Positions 15,116-23,057 of a stretch of 23,437 nt of DNA are shown piece by piece. A model generated the notes under the pieces. It worked only from the letters and a program-made list of their open reading frames with translations. It ran no database searches and was not told the DNA's origin. Both the position numbers and the translations under genes were made by a program. Every line of letters starts with the position of its first letter. The stretch's first letter is position 1. Origin of the DNA: JAAKFL01 sp964629645 (lineage in GTDB: Bacteria; Chlamydiota; Chlamydiia; Chlamydiales; SLFE01); contig CAZVSU010000041.1 in the NCBI GenBank assembly GCA_964629645.1, positions 1-23,437 on the forward strand, given 5' to 3'.

Positions 15116-17275
15116 TTATCTGCTGTGTTCTGACAAATACTGAATCATCATCGGATAGTTCTTGTGTCTGGCGATATCAAGGGCTGTTCTCCCTTGCGAA
15201 TCGCGAAGAAAAAGGTCATTTGAAGAGGATAAAAGCCGCCTTAAAGCACTGATCGACCCCCGCGAGGCGGCATAATGGATGGGAGCTTGTCCGCCAGTGC
15301 TGAAAAGATGGGTATGAGCCCCGTGGCAGGCTAAGTACTTCAAGTTTCTCAAGGCGATACTCGACTTTCCTCCGTTAATCGCGTAGAAAAGAGCGCTTCT
15401 CCCTTTGTAGTCAACAGCGTTGATTTTGGCTCCGTAGGAAATGAACTCTTTAATCGAATCAAGAGGAAGGGATTCGGCCGCATAGTGAAAAGCAGTGAGC
15501 GAACGGTGCGTTCTCGCGTTCAGCAGGGCGGGGTTGTTGAGTTTGAGTAAGGCAGAGGTCGTTTCGACGTTTCCGAACTTGGCAGCATAGTGAAGGGGCG
15601 TTCTCCCTTTGTAATCTTTTTTGAGGAGATCGAGTCCGAAATCGAGAATGATCTCTAGGGTTTTCTCGTCGCCAAATGCTGCAGCTGAGTGGAGAACAGA
15701 GGCTTTGCGACGATTAGCAGTGAACAGTTGTTCGAGCTGGTCGGTTTTGAGGAGCTCTTTTAAAAAGGGCGCGTTTCCTTTGTAAACAGCAAAGTGAAGG
15801 AGGTGGTTGCCATCTTCATCGTAAGCCTTTGCAGAGGCTCCTTTGGCAACGAGCATGTCGTAAATCGGTTTTGATCCCGCCATTGCAGCGTAATGGAGAG
15901 GCGTCTGCTCTTTTTCATTCCGAACATCGACATAATCCATTTGACTGATTAAAAGCTTTGCAATCATTTCATCGCCGCTTAAGCACGCGATGTGCAGGGG
16001 TGTTTCCCCGTTGACATTTTGCGCTGTCAGCGCGACATTCGCATCCAAAAGTTTCACCGTCCAATCCACATACCCTTGCGCCACAGCGAGATGCAAAGGA
16101 GTGTTCCCTTGAAAGTCTTTCGCTTCCAGGTCGGTGCCTAGCATCACCTCGTCGGCTAGAGAAAAGTGGCCGTTCCAAACTGCTGCGTGGACAGCGTTCC
16201 AGCCCCCTGTGGCTGAAAGCGCGGGGGTGAGTCCCTTTTTTTCGAGATAATCTTCTGCATCATAGGTCACAAACTGCTTGTAGTACTTTTCTCCTGTCTT
16301 CGTATACTGAAATAAGATCAGATTGACTCCCTTCAGCGTGCCAAGTTTTCGTTTAAGGATCCGCAGCATGGCCATCACCTCTCGCTGCTTTGGCGAATAG
16401 TGGCCGCTTTTGTTGGTCAATTCTGTGATCACGCCGTTTTCGGCGCGAAGCTCTCCTGCGCTGATCACTTCCCCACCTGCAAATTCGCTGGAGTGGTGAA
16501 TCTTGTATTTCACATGGCTGTTCACATACATCTCTTCATCGAGCCCGATGGTGAACAGAGCAAGGCCCGGTTCATCCGACGAATAAGAAAAACTATTGCC
16601 CGTATCGAAAGGCTTGTCTCCGCGGAAGCAAAGGCCCTCTTTGAAGTCTATTTTATGTGGAAGCCTCTCTTCATCCGAGCCGTAATACACGACCTGATGT
16701 GTGAAAGGGGAAAACTGATTGAGGAGAGGGTCATATTCAACAGTTTCCAGAAAAACAAAGTAGTTGGGAATATCGGTGGCCATCCACGCGTCTATATGGA
16801 CTTTCACTTCAGGTCCGATTCGGTGGAGGGGATCCAGATATTCAAACCAATACGTGTCTTTGACCCCCACTTGTTCGGCAGATAGGGACATCGGGGCCAA
16901 TTCGAGACGAGTGGCTTTTGGATGGAGCATATTTGGGAGCGCGTTCAGGTAAGCGAGTTTTTTGCGCGCTTTTTGCCGCAGCTTCTTCCATTCCGGGCAG
17001 CCGTCAATAACCAAGAGCAGATTTTCGAGAGCGTCGATTCTTGTATTGATGTATTTTTTGGGCGCATTGAAAAAGTCTTCGGGCGTTTGTTGATAGTGTC
17101 TTGAGTCATGGTAGGCGCGCAAGGCATCCAAGATCTCTTCCGGAGCGCCGCTGATCTCTTCAGTTAAAGGAAGACGCATTTGAGCAGGTGTTGTTCGGGA
17201 AATGTCGGCGCCGCTCAGCCCTTGCAGCATTGCCATTGAAACGAGCATGATAAGCGAAAGGTATACTGTCCTCAT
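15116..17275 (-). CDS. Exported ankyrin-repeat protein
   Basis: I start the protein at ATG 17275 (719 residues), because MRTVYLSLIMLVSMAMLQGLS is a clear Sec signal peptide with likely cleavage near residues 22-24. The open frame runs upstream to 17350 but would bury that signal, and a promoter candidate lies inside it. After about 350 residues of unrecognised mixed sequence come about eleven ankyrin repeats (about 365-719). Each has the TPLH-x-AA core or a variant, for example GNTPLHLAVAQG, GETPLHIACLSG, EQTPLHYAAMAG, GRTPLHYAAKFG and GQAPIHYAASRG. Ankyrin arrays bind proteins; with a signal peptide this one acts in the periplasm, on the surface or outside the cell. A host-directed role is plausible for a chlamydia-like organism but inferred. 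It is divergent from the SET-domain gene. Confidence 0.92.
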   Translation of the reverse strand: MRTVYLSLIMLVSMAMLQGLSGADISRTTPAQMRLPLTEEISGAPEEILDALRAYHDSRHYQQTPEDFFNAPKKYINTRIDALENLLLVIDGCPEWKKLRQKARKKLAYLNALPNMLHPKATRLELAPMSLSAEQVGVKDTYWFEYLDPLHRIGPEVKVHIDAWMATDIPNYFVFLETVEYDPLLNQFSPFTHQVVYYGSDEERLPHKIDFKEGLCFRGDKPFDTGNSFSYSSDEPGLALFTIGLDEEMYVNSHVKYKIHHSSEFAGGEVISAGELRAENGVITELTNKSGHYSPKQREVMAMLRILKRKLGTLKGVNLILFQYTKTGEKYYKQFVTYDAEDYLEKKGLTPALSATGGWNAVHAAVWNGHFSLADEVMLGTDLEAKDFQGNTPLHLAVAQGYVDWTVKLLDANVALTAQNVNGETPLHIACLSGDEMIAKLLISQMDYVDVRNEKEQTPLHYAAMAGSKPIYDMLVAKGASAKAYDEDGNHLLHFAVYKGNAPFLKELLKTDQLEQLFTANRRKASVLHSAAAFGDEKTLEIILDFGLDLLKKDYKGRTPLHYAAKFGNVETTSALLKLNNPALLNARTHRSLTAFHYAAESLPLDSIKEFISYGAKINAVDYKGRSALFYAINGGKSSIALRNLKYLACHGAHTHLFSTGGQAPIHYAASRGSISALRRLLSSSNDLFLRDSQGRTALDIARHKNYPMMIQYLSEHSR

Positions 17276-17303
17276 AGTCTTAAACCTCGAATGATTGAGA
17301 GCG

Positions 17304-17312
17304 TTTATACCA
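17304..17312 (-). promoter_or_regulatory. Extended -10 promoter candidate for the ankyrin gene
   Basis: On the minus strand TGG-TATAAA (17304-17312) forms an extended -10 element (TGn plus TATAAA, 5 of 6). No good -35 is seen at 16-18 bp. The implied start near 17297 lies about 22 nt upstream of ATG 17275, which supports that start over the longer frame. Confidence 0.4.
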
Positions 17313-17343
17313 AAAATCAATGAAAAAGGCCAGTTTGGTCTTT

Positions 17344-17372
17344 TTGACATGTAAAATTGTCTCGCCTTTAAA
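17344..17372 (+). promoter_or_regulatory. Promoter candidate for the SET-domain gene
   Basis: TTGACA (17344-17349, perfect -35) stands 17 bp from TTTAAA (17367-17372, 4 of 6). The implied start near 17379 gives a leader of about 22 nt to ATG 17401 and excludes the upstream in-frame ATG at 17320. Together with the ankyrin promoter it makes a back-to-back divergent pair within 125 bp. Confidence 0.5.
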
Positions 17373-17400
17373 CATGATCATCTGTAAAATTATTTGTGAT

Positions 17401-18096
17401 ATGACAACTCAATACATTGTTTCTCAACAACCTATCGTTCTGCCATCCCGTTTAAGGTGGACCTATCCCTCAACTCCGTTTCCCCGTATATTAAGGCAGA
17501 TCAATAAGTGTGCAAGCAAACATGCAGGGGAAATTGAACTTTTTGATATCGACGACCCCGATTGGGACGACCTCGACCGGATTGTCAACGACGAGCTCTC
17601 GTCTTTGTCTTTCTATAACACTTATATTGACTCTCTGCTCGATGATAATGGGCCCGGGTATCCCGATTATATCGAAGTGGCCTACATCAACGAGCACGTC
17701 AACTGCGGCGTCTTCGCCTCGAAAGAGATCCCACAAGGGGAATTCATCGGGATCTATACGGGAGAGCTAAAATATGGCGATTACGACGACCAAGAAGAGT
17801 CGGCTTATCTCTTTGAACTGTTGGATGAAGTTGTGTATGCCGAAGCAAAATCGTATGGCAACTTTACCCGTTTCATCAACCACAGTCCCGAAGACCACGC
17901 CAATGTTCACTCAATGATCTATCTTTATGACCTGCTCAAATTTCAGAGGGTTTTCACAATTCCCATCATCATTTTTTATGCGAAAACAGCGATAAGCAGG
18001 GGGGATCAGCTCCTCTACGACTACGGCAAGGATTACTGGACGACGCTCGACGCCCAGCCGACTGCCATGATGCCCCATACCTTTCGTCTCAATTGA
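17401..18096 (+). CDS. SET-domain protein lysine methyltransferase (NUE-like)
   Basis: From ATG 17401 the protein has 231 residues; the frame is open back to 17320, but the promoter at 17344-17372 favours the shorter form. An N-terminal part of about 90 residues is unfamiliar and acidic (FDIDDPDWDDLDR). The SET domain spans about 92-210. GVFASKEIPQGEFIGIYTGE is the SET-N/GxG-like start, TRFINHSPEDHANV carries the N160-H161-S162 cofactor-site motif, and AISRGDQLLYDYGKDYW carries the catalytic-type Tyr208. No post-SET Cys cluster is present. SET enzymes move methyl groups from S-adenosylmethionine to lysines. Chlamydia NUE is a secreted one that methylates host histones. Whether this one is exported, and its target, are unknown. 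Its 3' end overlaps the convergent reductase gene by 8 bp. Confidence 0.9.
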   Translation: MTTQYIVSQQPIVLPSRLRWTYPSTPFPRILRQINKCASKHAGEIELFDIDDPDWDDLDRIVNDELSSLSFYNTYIDSLLDDNGPGYPDYIEVAYINEHVNCGVFASKEIPQGEFIGIYTGELKYGDYDDQEESAYLFELLDEVVYAEAKSYGNFTRFINHSPEDHANVHSMIYLYDLLKFQRVFTIPIIIFYAKTAISRGDQLLYDYGKDYWTTLDAQPTAMMPHTFRLN

Positions 18097-19027
18097 CGAT
18101 CGTGTCAATCTCTTTCATGACTTGATCATCGAGCTTATCTTTAAACTCCGCAGCCTTCAAGTTTTCAATGAGCTGGTCCTTATTCGACGCTCCGATCAGC
18201 ACTGTGCTGACATGTTTATTTTTTAAGCACCAGGCGATCGACAGTTGCGCGAGAGAACAGCCCAAACCGCCCGCTACTTTCTCCAATTGTTTCGCTTTTT
18301 CGACTCTTTCCTCAAAGTTTTCGGGAATAAATTGCGGATTGAGGTCCAGCCGGCTCCCTTTGGGGATGCCCTCTTTATACTTACCCGTCAACACCCCTGA
18401 CGCCGTCGGGCTCCACACTGTTGTGCCCAGTCCATACTTTTCATAGAGAGGAGCAAAATCCTTTTCCACTTTCTGTCTGTGGAACATATTGTATTCCGGC
18501 TGCTCCACCGATGGGGGGATCAAGTTATGCGCCTCGGCAAATGTGTAGGCTTCCGCAATATCGCCGGCCTCCCATTCAGACGTACCCCAATAAAAGGCTA
18601 GGCCTTGCCTAATGATCACATCCATCGCATAGACAGTTTCGGCGATAGAGGTATCGGTGTCTCGTCTGTGGCAGTAGAGGAGGTCGACGTAATCGAGCTG
18701 CATTCTTCGCAAAGAGTTTTTCGTCCCCTCCATGAGCCTTTTCCATGAATGCCCCATTTCGTTTGGGCCAGACCCTCCGAAGAAAATTTTTGTCGAGATC
18801 ACAAGATCTTCCCGCTTAAAGTCCCGTATGGCCTCACCCATTAAAAGCTCTGAGGCTCCCTCAGCGTACACTTCCGCGTTATCAAAAAAGTTGATGCCAT
18901 GATCCAAGGCAAAACGACAGAGCTCTTTCGTTGCTGCCAGATCGGTTTTCTCACCGAGGGTGAGCCATGAGCCGAATGAAAGCTCGCTTAATTTAATGCC
19001 TGATTTGCCGAGCGTGCGGTATTCCAT
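18089..19027 (-). CDS. Aldo/keto reductase, Kv-beta/AKR6-like
   Basis: The 312-residue (beta/alpha)8-barrel oxidoreductase shows the catalytic tetrad Asp49 and Tyr54 (FFDNAEVYAEG), Lys80 (VISTKIFFGG) and His120 (LLYCHRRD). MEYRTLGKSGIKLSELSFGS is the usual AKR opening. TVWSPTASGVLTGKY and the late IGASNKDQLIENL form the NADP(H)-binding end. The sequence style (WGTSEW, EQPEYNMFHR, SPTASGVLTGKY) is closest to the Kv-channel beta-subunit branch, although no shaker-type partner lies next to it. It reduces aldehydes or ketones with NADPH in the cytosol; the real substrate is unknown. GAGG lies 8 nt upstream of the ATG. It is divergent from dnaG. Confidence 0.93.
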   Translation of the reverse strand: MEYRTLGKSGIKLSELSFGSWLTLGEKTDLAATKELCRFALDHGINFFDNAEVYAEGASELLMGEAIRDFKREDLVISTKIFFGGSGPNEMGHSWKRLMEGTKNSLRRMQLDYVDLLYCHRRDTDTSIAETVYAMDVIIRQGLAFYWGTSEWEAGDIAEAYTFAEAHNLIPPSVEQPEYNMFHRQKVEKDFAPLYEKYGLGTTVWSPTASGVLTGKYKEGIPKGSRLDLNPQFIPENFEERVEKAKQLEKVAGGLGCSLAQLSIAWCLKNKHVSTVLIGASNKDQLIENLKAAEFKDKLDDQVMKEIDTIVN

Positions 19028-19059
19028 AGTGATCGCCTCAAATTTAAGGGGTTTCCCTC

Positions 19060-19087
19060 ATTTTAAATGTCGAAAGGTTAAAATCAA
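19060..19087 (-). promoter_or_regulatory. Promoter candidate for the aldo/keto reductase gene
   Basis: On the minus strand TTGATT (-35, 19082-19087; 4 of 6) stands 16 bp from TAAAAT (-10, 19060-19065; 5 of 6). The implied start near 19053 leaves a leader of about 26 nt with the GAGG ribosome site. For dnaG on the other strand only a weak TTGCTC...TATGAT pair with 18-bp spacing (19090-19119) is seen. Confidence 0.42.
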
Positions 19088-19114
19088 GCTTGCTCTGCAG
19101 CCTTTTCATTCGAT

Positions 19115-20911
19115 ATGATGGTCACTGACATGGCCATTATCGCAAAGCAAAGCCTCGAAAACCTAAAAAACCGGATCGATATCGTCGATGTGATTGAGCC
19201 TTATGTCGATCTGAAAAAGGCCGGAGCTAGCTACAAAGGTCTTTGCCCTTTCCACGATGAAAAGACCCCTTCTTTCACAATCCAAAAAGGGGACACCCAC
19301 TACCACTGTTTCGGCTGCGGAGCGCATGGCGATGCCATTCATTTTTTGATGGAACACCAAAGCCTTGGTTTTTCAGACGCGGTCGAGACGCTGGCGCAGA
19401 AGTACGGGGTGCCTCTTTCCTATGTGGATCAAGAAGAAGAAAAAGGCCCTTCCAAGAAAAAAATTTGCGAGGCACTGGAGGAATCCGCTCTTTTGTTTCA
19501 CGCTCTTTTACTCCATACCGAAGAAGGGCACAAAGCCCTTCACTATCTCTACAAAAGAGGGATGGATCTTTCTTTCATTCAAAGATTTCGTTTGGGATTC
19601 GCCCCAAGGCAAGCGGGCATTTTCCAGCCCTACATGGAAGCAAAAGGATTCAGCCGCGACATTTTAAGCGCCGCCGGCTTGATTAAGCAATCTCAGGATG
19701 GGAAGTGGCGCGATTTTTTTTCCGATCGGATTACCTTTCCCGTCTATCATGCAAGTGGAAGAGCCATAGGGTTTTCGGCGCGGAAGTTCAAAGAGGAGAC
19801 ATTTGGGGGAAAGTATGTCAACTCTCCTGAAACCCCGGTTTTTAAAAAATCCCGTATCCTCTTCGGGTTGAACGAATGCCGCAGGCAGATCGCCAAGGAG
19901 CGGCGCGCCATTATCGTAGAAGGACAGGTCGATTGCTTGAGGCTGATCGATGAAGGGCTGAACATTGCAGTCGCCGGGCAAGGGACTGCCTTTGGTGAGG
20001 GGCATGTGTCAGAGCTCCTCGCGCTCGGGGTCAACCAGGTGTATCTCGCCCTCGATTCCGACCTTGCGGGGCGTGAGGCTGCCGTTAAAATAGGGAATCT
20101 CTTCCAGAAAAACGGCGTCGGCGTCTCCATCGTCCGCCTGCCCCAAAACTCTGATCCCGACGAATTTGTTCGAAAAAAGGGAATCGACGCGTTTGTCCAG
20201 CTCGTCGAACAAGCGAAAGACTATCTTTCTTTCTTAGTGGGGCTGCATGAGAAAAAATTGGGCACCCCGGCAGGGAAAAATGAAGTGATTTATACTCTTG
20301 CCTCGCAAATTCGGGGATGGGAAGACCCCGTTATGGTTCATGAAAGTCTTCGCGCGCTTGCTCAATTGACAAACGTTCCCGAACAGATGATTCTTTCAGG
20401 ATCACTCTCAACACCGGGGTACTACGTTCAAAAATCGGGAATCGCAGGTGGTCACGAATTTGATCCCCACCTTGTTTTAGAGTCTGACTTTTTGCGGTGG
20501 CTTCTTCTTATGGGCGACAAAAAACCCCATCTGATCACGCTTGCCAAAGACAATGTCACTGTCAATGATTTGAATCACGACGAATGCCGGCAACTTTACC
20601 GCGTTTATATGCAAGCCATCGAAGAGGAGGGGCGCTGCGACTGGATGTCGCTTGCCATGAACATGGAATCGTCGGCGCAAACTCTTTTGGCCGATCTTCA
20701 CCAAAAAAGGGTCAATAAAGACAAAGCAGAGGTTTATTTTGAGGAGACCATTCAAAAAATTCTCGATCGAAATTGGATGGCAAAACGAGAGCAGGTCAGG
20801 GTCCGCATACAAAGCGGGGAATGCTCCGAAGAGGAAGTCTTGAAATTATTGAAAACATTTGATGAATTGAAAAAAAATCCTCCACAGATCCGAAAGGAGC
20901 AATATGTTTGA
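19115..20911 (+). CDS. dnaG: DNA primase
   Basis: The protein has 598 residues from ATG 19115; ATG 19130 (MAIIAKQSLENLKNRIDIVD) would give 593 and reads more like the family N-terminus. The CHC2 zinc-binding domain has Cys44, His47, Cys65 and Cys68 (CPFHDEKTPSF and HCFGCGAHGD). The RNA-polymerase core holds the TOPRIM domain with Glu269 in IIVEGQVDCL and the metal-binding pair Asp314/Asp316 in LALDSDLAGREAA. A C-terminal helical part should bind the replicative helicase DnaB. It makes RNA primers at the replication fork. The zinc finger and its flanks look chlamydial. No ribosome site is seen. The last 8 bp overlap the DCC-family gene. Confidence 0.97.
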   Translation: MMVTDMAIIAKQSLENLKNRIDIVDVIEPYVDLKKAGASYKGLCPFHDEKTPSFTIQKGDTHYHCFGCGAHGDAIHFLMEHQSLGFSDAVETLAQKYGVPLSYVDQEEEKGPSKKKICEALEESALLFHALLLHTEEGHKALHYLYKRGMDLSFIQRFRLGFAPRQAGIFQPYMEAKGFSRDILSAAGLIKQSQDGKWRDFFSDRITFPVYHASGRAIGFSARKFKEETFGGKYVNSPETPVFKKSRILFGLNECRRQIAKERRAIIVEGQVDCLRLIDEGLNIAVAGQGTAFGEGHVSELLALGVNQVYLALDSDLAGREAAVKIGNLFQKNGVGVSIVRLPQNSDPDEFVRKKGIDAFVQLVEQAKDYLSFLVGLHEKKLGTPAGKNEVIYTLASQIRGWEDPVMVHESLRALAQLTNVPEQMILSGSLSTPGYYVQKSGIAGGHEFDPHLVLESDFLRWLLLMGDKKPHLITLAKDNVTVNDLNHDECRQLYRVYMQAIEEEGRCDWMSLAMNMESSAQTLLADLHQKRVNKDKAEVYFEETIQKILDRNWMAKREQVRVRIQSGECSEEEVLKLLKTFDELKKNPPQIRKEQYV

Positions 20912-21317
20912 CCACCTTGTCTTTTACGACGGTTCGTGCGGCTTTTGCGATCGCATCGTCATGTGTCTTTATCAAGCGGATCAAGAAGGAAAGTTCGGTT
21001 TTGCTCCCCTTGAAGGGAAAACTGCTGAAAAAGAACTCAAAGAGCTGACACCCGAGCAGAAAAGCGCAGATAGCATGATCCTGATCGAAAATTTTCATCA
21101 AGACAATCAGAGAGTCTTAATTTATGGAAAGGCTGCACTCCGCACAGCTTGGCTTATGGGGGGCGCCTGGCGCTTTTTAGGAATCTTCTACTACCTCGTA
21201 CCCGCCTTCATCACCGACTTTTTCTACCGCCTTGTGGCGAAAAACCGCCATCTTTTCATCTCGCAAAAAGAATGCGTGATCCCTCCCAAAGACGATCGCG
21301 ACCGCTTTTTGGATTAA
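20904..21317 (+). CDS. DCC-family thiol-disulfide oxidoreductase (DUF393)
   Basis: The 137-residue protein begins MFDHLVFYDGSCGFCDRIV, with the D-G-x-C-x-x-C signature (Cys12, Cys15) that names the DCC family. A thioredoxin-like arrangement follows, with KAALRTAWLMGG and the late LVPAFITDFFYRLVAKNRH, both usual in the family. These proteins are presumed redox-active thiol enzymes; the substrate is unknown. AAGGAG lies 5 nt before the ATG, within the end of dnaG. The stop codon lies in the first unit of a 16-bp tandem duplication (21312-21343). Part of the gene (21061-21099) recurs at 23081-23119. Confidence 0.9.
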   Translation: MFDHLVFYDGSCGFCDRIVMCLYQADQEGKFGFAPLEGKTAEKELKELTPEQKSADSMILIENFHQDNQRVLIYGKAALRTAWLMGGAWRFLGIFYYLVPAFITDFFYRLVAKNRHLFISQKECVIPPKDDRDRFLD

Positions 21318-21343
21318 ATCTCTCATCGATTAAATCTCTCATC
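21312..21343 (+). repeat. Perfect 16-bp tandem duplication spanning the DCC stop codon
   Basis: The unit GATTAAATCTCTCATC occurs twice without interruption (21312-21327 and 21328-21343). The first unit contains the TAA stop of the DCC gene. It looks like a recent slippage or duplication event, with no mismatch between units. Confidence 0.85.
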
Positions 21344-21383
21344 TTTAATTTTTCTTAATGCAAAAATTATAGAATTTAAACAA

Positions 21384-22007
21384 ATGACTTATACAGATGA
21401 CTTTTTCAAAATTAATACTAAATCCAATCATGAAGTTACACGAGGTGAAGATTTTCTCGCTCGGGAAGTGACTCCTCGGTTGTCTCATATGGCTAAGATT
21501 CCGCTGAGTCTCGTAACGACGATCGCGGATACAGCAATAGGAGTCATTCTCTCCGTAGGGTACATACTGAAGCTGCGTCGAGACCAAAGACTCAGTAAAA
21601 AAGCTTTCATGTATTCATACCAATCACATCGAATTATCCCCTTGGCGAGCATGCTTCTGATACAAACAGTGAACCCTTCTGCCAAGTGTGAGTTAAAAAG
21701 TGGTGGAGCTCTTACAACCCGTCTTGTACCACCAATTTTGGAGCTATATAACGGTCACGTCTTGAGCGATAACTTTTGGAAAAAACATGTTTGTTCGCGG
21801 GTGATCGGGGCTTCGGGCACCCCTATTGTGGTGGTGGCACGATTCGTGGATGCGGTGTTCGGGGCGATTGCACTTCCGATGGCTCTTGTGACTTTGGGGA
21901 AATACAAGTCCATTAATGATTTTGCAATCAATAATCTTTCTGTTGGGGGCATCATTGGCGATATTCTTTTTTTAGTGCGAGAAACGATCCGCCCAACTTA
22001 CGCATGA
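21384..22007 (+). CDS. Hydrophobic protein of an internally duplicated family, copy A
   Basis: The protein has 207 residues and I do not recognise it by function. It is clearly homologous to the next gene. Shared blocks are AIGVILSVG/AIGSLLSVG, TVNPSAK/IINPKAD, NFWKKHVCSR/AFWKKHVASR, VVVARFVDAVFGA/LAVARCVDTLVGA and NLSVGGIIGD/SLSLGGMVDD. The N- and C-terminal halves also resemble one another: F-x-x-[RK]-x-[VM]-x-x-R, then P, then [AV]-D-x-x-x-G, once at about residues 24-60 and again at about 130-165. Four hydrophobic stretches (about 42-63, 84-95, 145-170, 182-200) suggest a membrane or inclusion-membrane protein. The upstream region is AT-rich with no clear ribosome site. Confidence 0.75.
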   Translation: MTYTDDFFKINTKSNHEVTRGEDFLAREVTPRLSHMAKIPLSLVTTIADTAIGVILSVGYILKLRRDQRLSKKAFMYSYQSHRIIPLASMLLIQTVNPSAKCELKSGGALTTRLVPPILELYNGHVLSDNFWKKHVCSRVIGASGTPIVVVARFVDAVFGAIALPMALVTLGKYKSINDFAINNLSVGGIIGDILFLVRETIRPTYA

Positions 22008-22028
22008 GAGATTCTCTTAATAAGCCGC

Positions 22029-22055
22029 AAGCTTTAAGTTTAAGGCTTTATTTTT
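22029..22055 (+). terminator. Rho-independent terminator candidate after copy A
   Basis: AAGCTTTAA (22029-22037) and TTAAGGCTT (22040-22048) form a 9-bp stem with one G-U pair; the outermost 2 loop bases must open slightly. It is followed by TATTTTT (22049-22055). The stem is AT-rich, so it may be weak. The rest of the 210-base gap (22008-22217) holds only AT-rich sequence and a small inverted repeat (TTAAC-AAT-GTTAA, 22169-22181) before copy B. Confidence 0.5.
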
Positions 22056-22168
22056 GATCGTTTCGTCTCTTTGTTGCTTGAGAAGTGTGCGCGATCTCTC
22101 ACCATGAAGAAAGAAGGCTATTGAGATGGTTTCAATGTAAAAATTTTTTTAGAAAAATTAATCATTTA

Positions 22169-22181
22169 TTAACAATGTTAA
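22169..22181. promoter_or_regulatory. Inverted repeat TTAAC-AAT-GTTAA upstream of copy B
   Basis: A perfect 5-bp inverted repeat with a 3-bp spacer lies 36 bp before the copy B start in very AT-rich DNA. It could be an operator, but AT-rich palindromes of this size are common by chance. Confidence 0.2.
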
Positions 22182-22217
22182 GTTAAAATTAAAGTCATAT
22201 TTCATTATAGGTTATAA

Positions 22218-22973
22218 ATGTCATTACAAGATTATATAGCAACAAATTTTTACCTGGCATGTGCTGCTTCTTGTTATGGGCGACGACATAACTTTTTTGT
22301 GCGCGAGATGGGAACTCGAATGGTCGGAGCTGTTTCGATTCCGGTTTTGGCGGCTGCGACAACGGCAGATATCGCGATAGGGAGTCTTTTATCCGTTGGT
22401 TCAGCCTTGACTTTAAGAAAAATCAAAACCTTAGATGACAGCGCCTCTGGTTTTCTCTGTTCTTCGTGTTACTTCCTACCTATATGTGGCTTGCTGTTCT
22501 TAAGAATCATTAACCCGAAAGCAGATGCCCAACAACATGGATGTTGCGGAAAGTTTCTGTGTGCTTTTTTTGCTGATGATAAGCTGATGAATCAATACGA
22601 TGGGTTCGTCAATTCCCAAGCTTTTTGGAAAAAACATGTTGCTTCAAGAATTGTTGCGGCCTCGAGTGCTCCGGTCCTAGCTGTCGCAAGATGCGTCGAT
22701 ACTTTGGTCGGCGCTGTTTTTTTATTTCCCCTCGCGCTCCTCACGTGCGGTACCAACACTGAACTCAATACGATAGCAATCGCATCCCTTTCTTTGGGAG
22801 GGATGGTTGATGATATCATTTGGTCAGTCCGGAATACGATCACACCTATCAGATCGAACCGCTCCACACCTGTTGGACCCAATCCGGTTCGGACAGAAAA
22901 CCCTCTCCATCTTCTTTTAGAAGAGAACGAACTTTCGAGGGGGGATGGTTTTTCGGAGTGCAAAAATAGATAG
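22218..22973 (+). CDS. Hydrophobic protein of the same duplicated family, copy B
   Basis: The protein has 251 residues and is homologous over about 185 residues to copy A (see its shared blocks); its function is not recognised. It differs by a central Cys/Phe-rich insertion (HGCCGKFLCAFFADDK, about 108-123) and a polar C-terminal tail of about 40 residues (from RSNRSTPVGPNP) that copy A lacks. The tail is probably soluble and exposed. Two internal half-repeats are visible: FVREMGTRMVGAVSIP ... ADIAIG near 27-55 and FWKKHVASRIVAASSAP ... VDTLVGA near 135-167. Many Cys (about 11) are spread through the hydrophobic parts. No ribosome site is seen before the ATG at 22218. A membrane or inclusion-membrane location is likely but inferred. 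Confidence 0.78.
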   Translation: MSLQDYIATNFYLACAASCYGRRHNFFVREMGTRMVGAVSIPVLAAATTADIAIGSLLSVGSALTLRKIKTLDDSASGFLCSSCYFLPICGLLFLRIINPKADAQQHGCCGKFLCAFFADDKLMNQYDGFVNSQAFWKKHVASRIVAASSAPVLAVARCVDTLVGAVFLFPLALLTCGTNTELNTIAIASLSLGGMVDDIIWSVRNTITPIRSNRSTPVGPNPVRTENPLHLLLEENELSRGDGFSECKNR

Positions 22974-23057
22974 GCCCCTCGGACCCCATGTGCTCAATTT
23001 CGCTCATAAAACAGACTCAGACGGTGCGAGTCCTTTTCATTAAAAAAATTCAGCTTT

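Noticed and set aside
17276..17350. 25-residue extension of the ankyrin protein
   Set aside because: It would bury the signal peptide and contains the promoter candidate; ATG 17275 gives a standard Sec signal.
23013..23034. tRNA-arm-like stem GACTC/GAGTC followed by a T-loop-like stretch
   Set aside because: No acceptor, D or anticodon arms can be drawn around it, so it is not a tRNA or a clear remnant.
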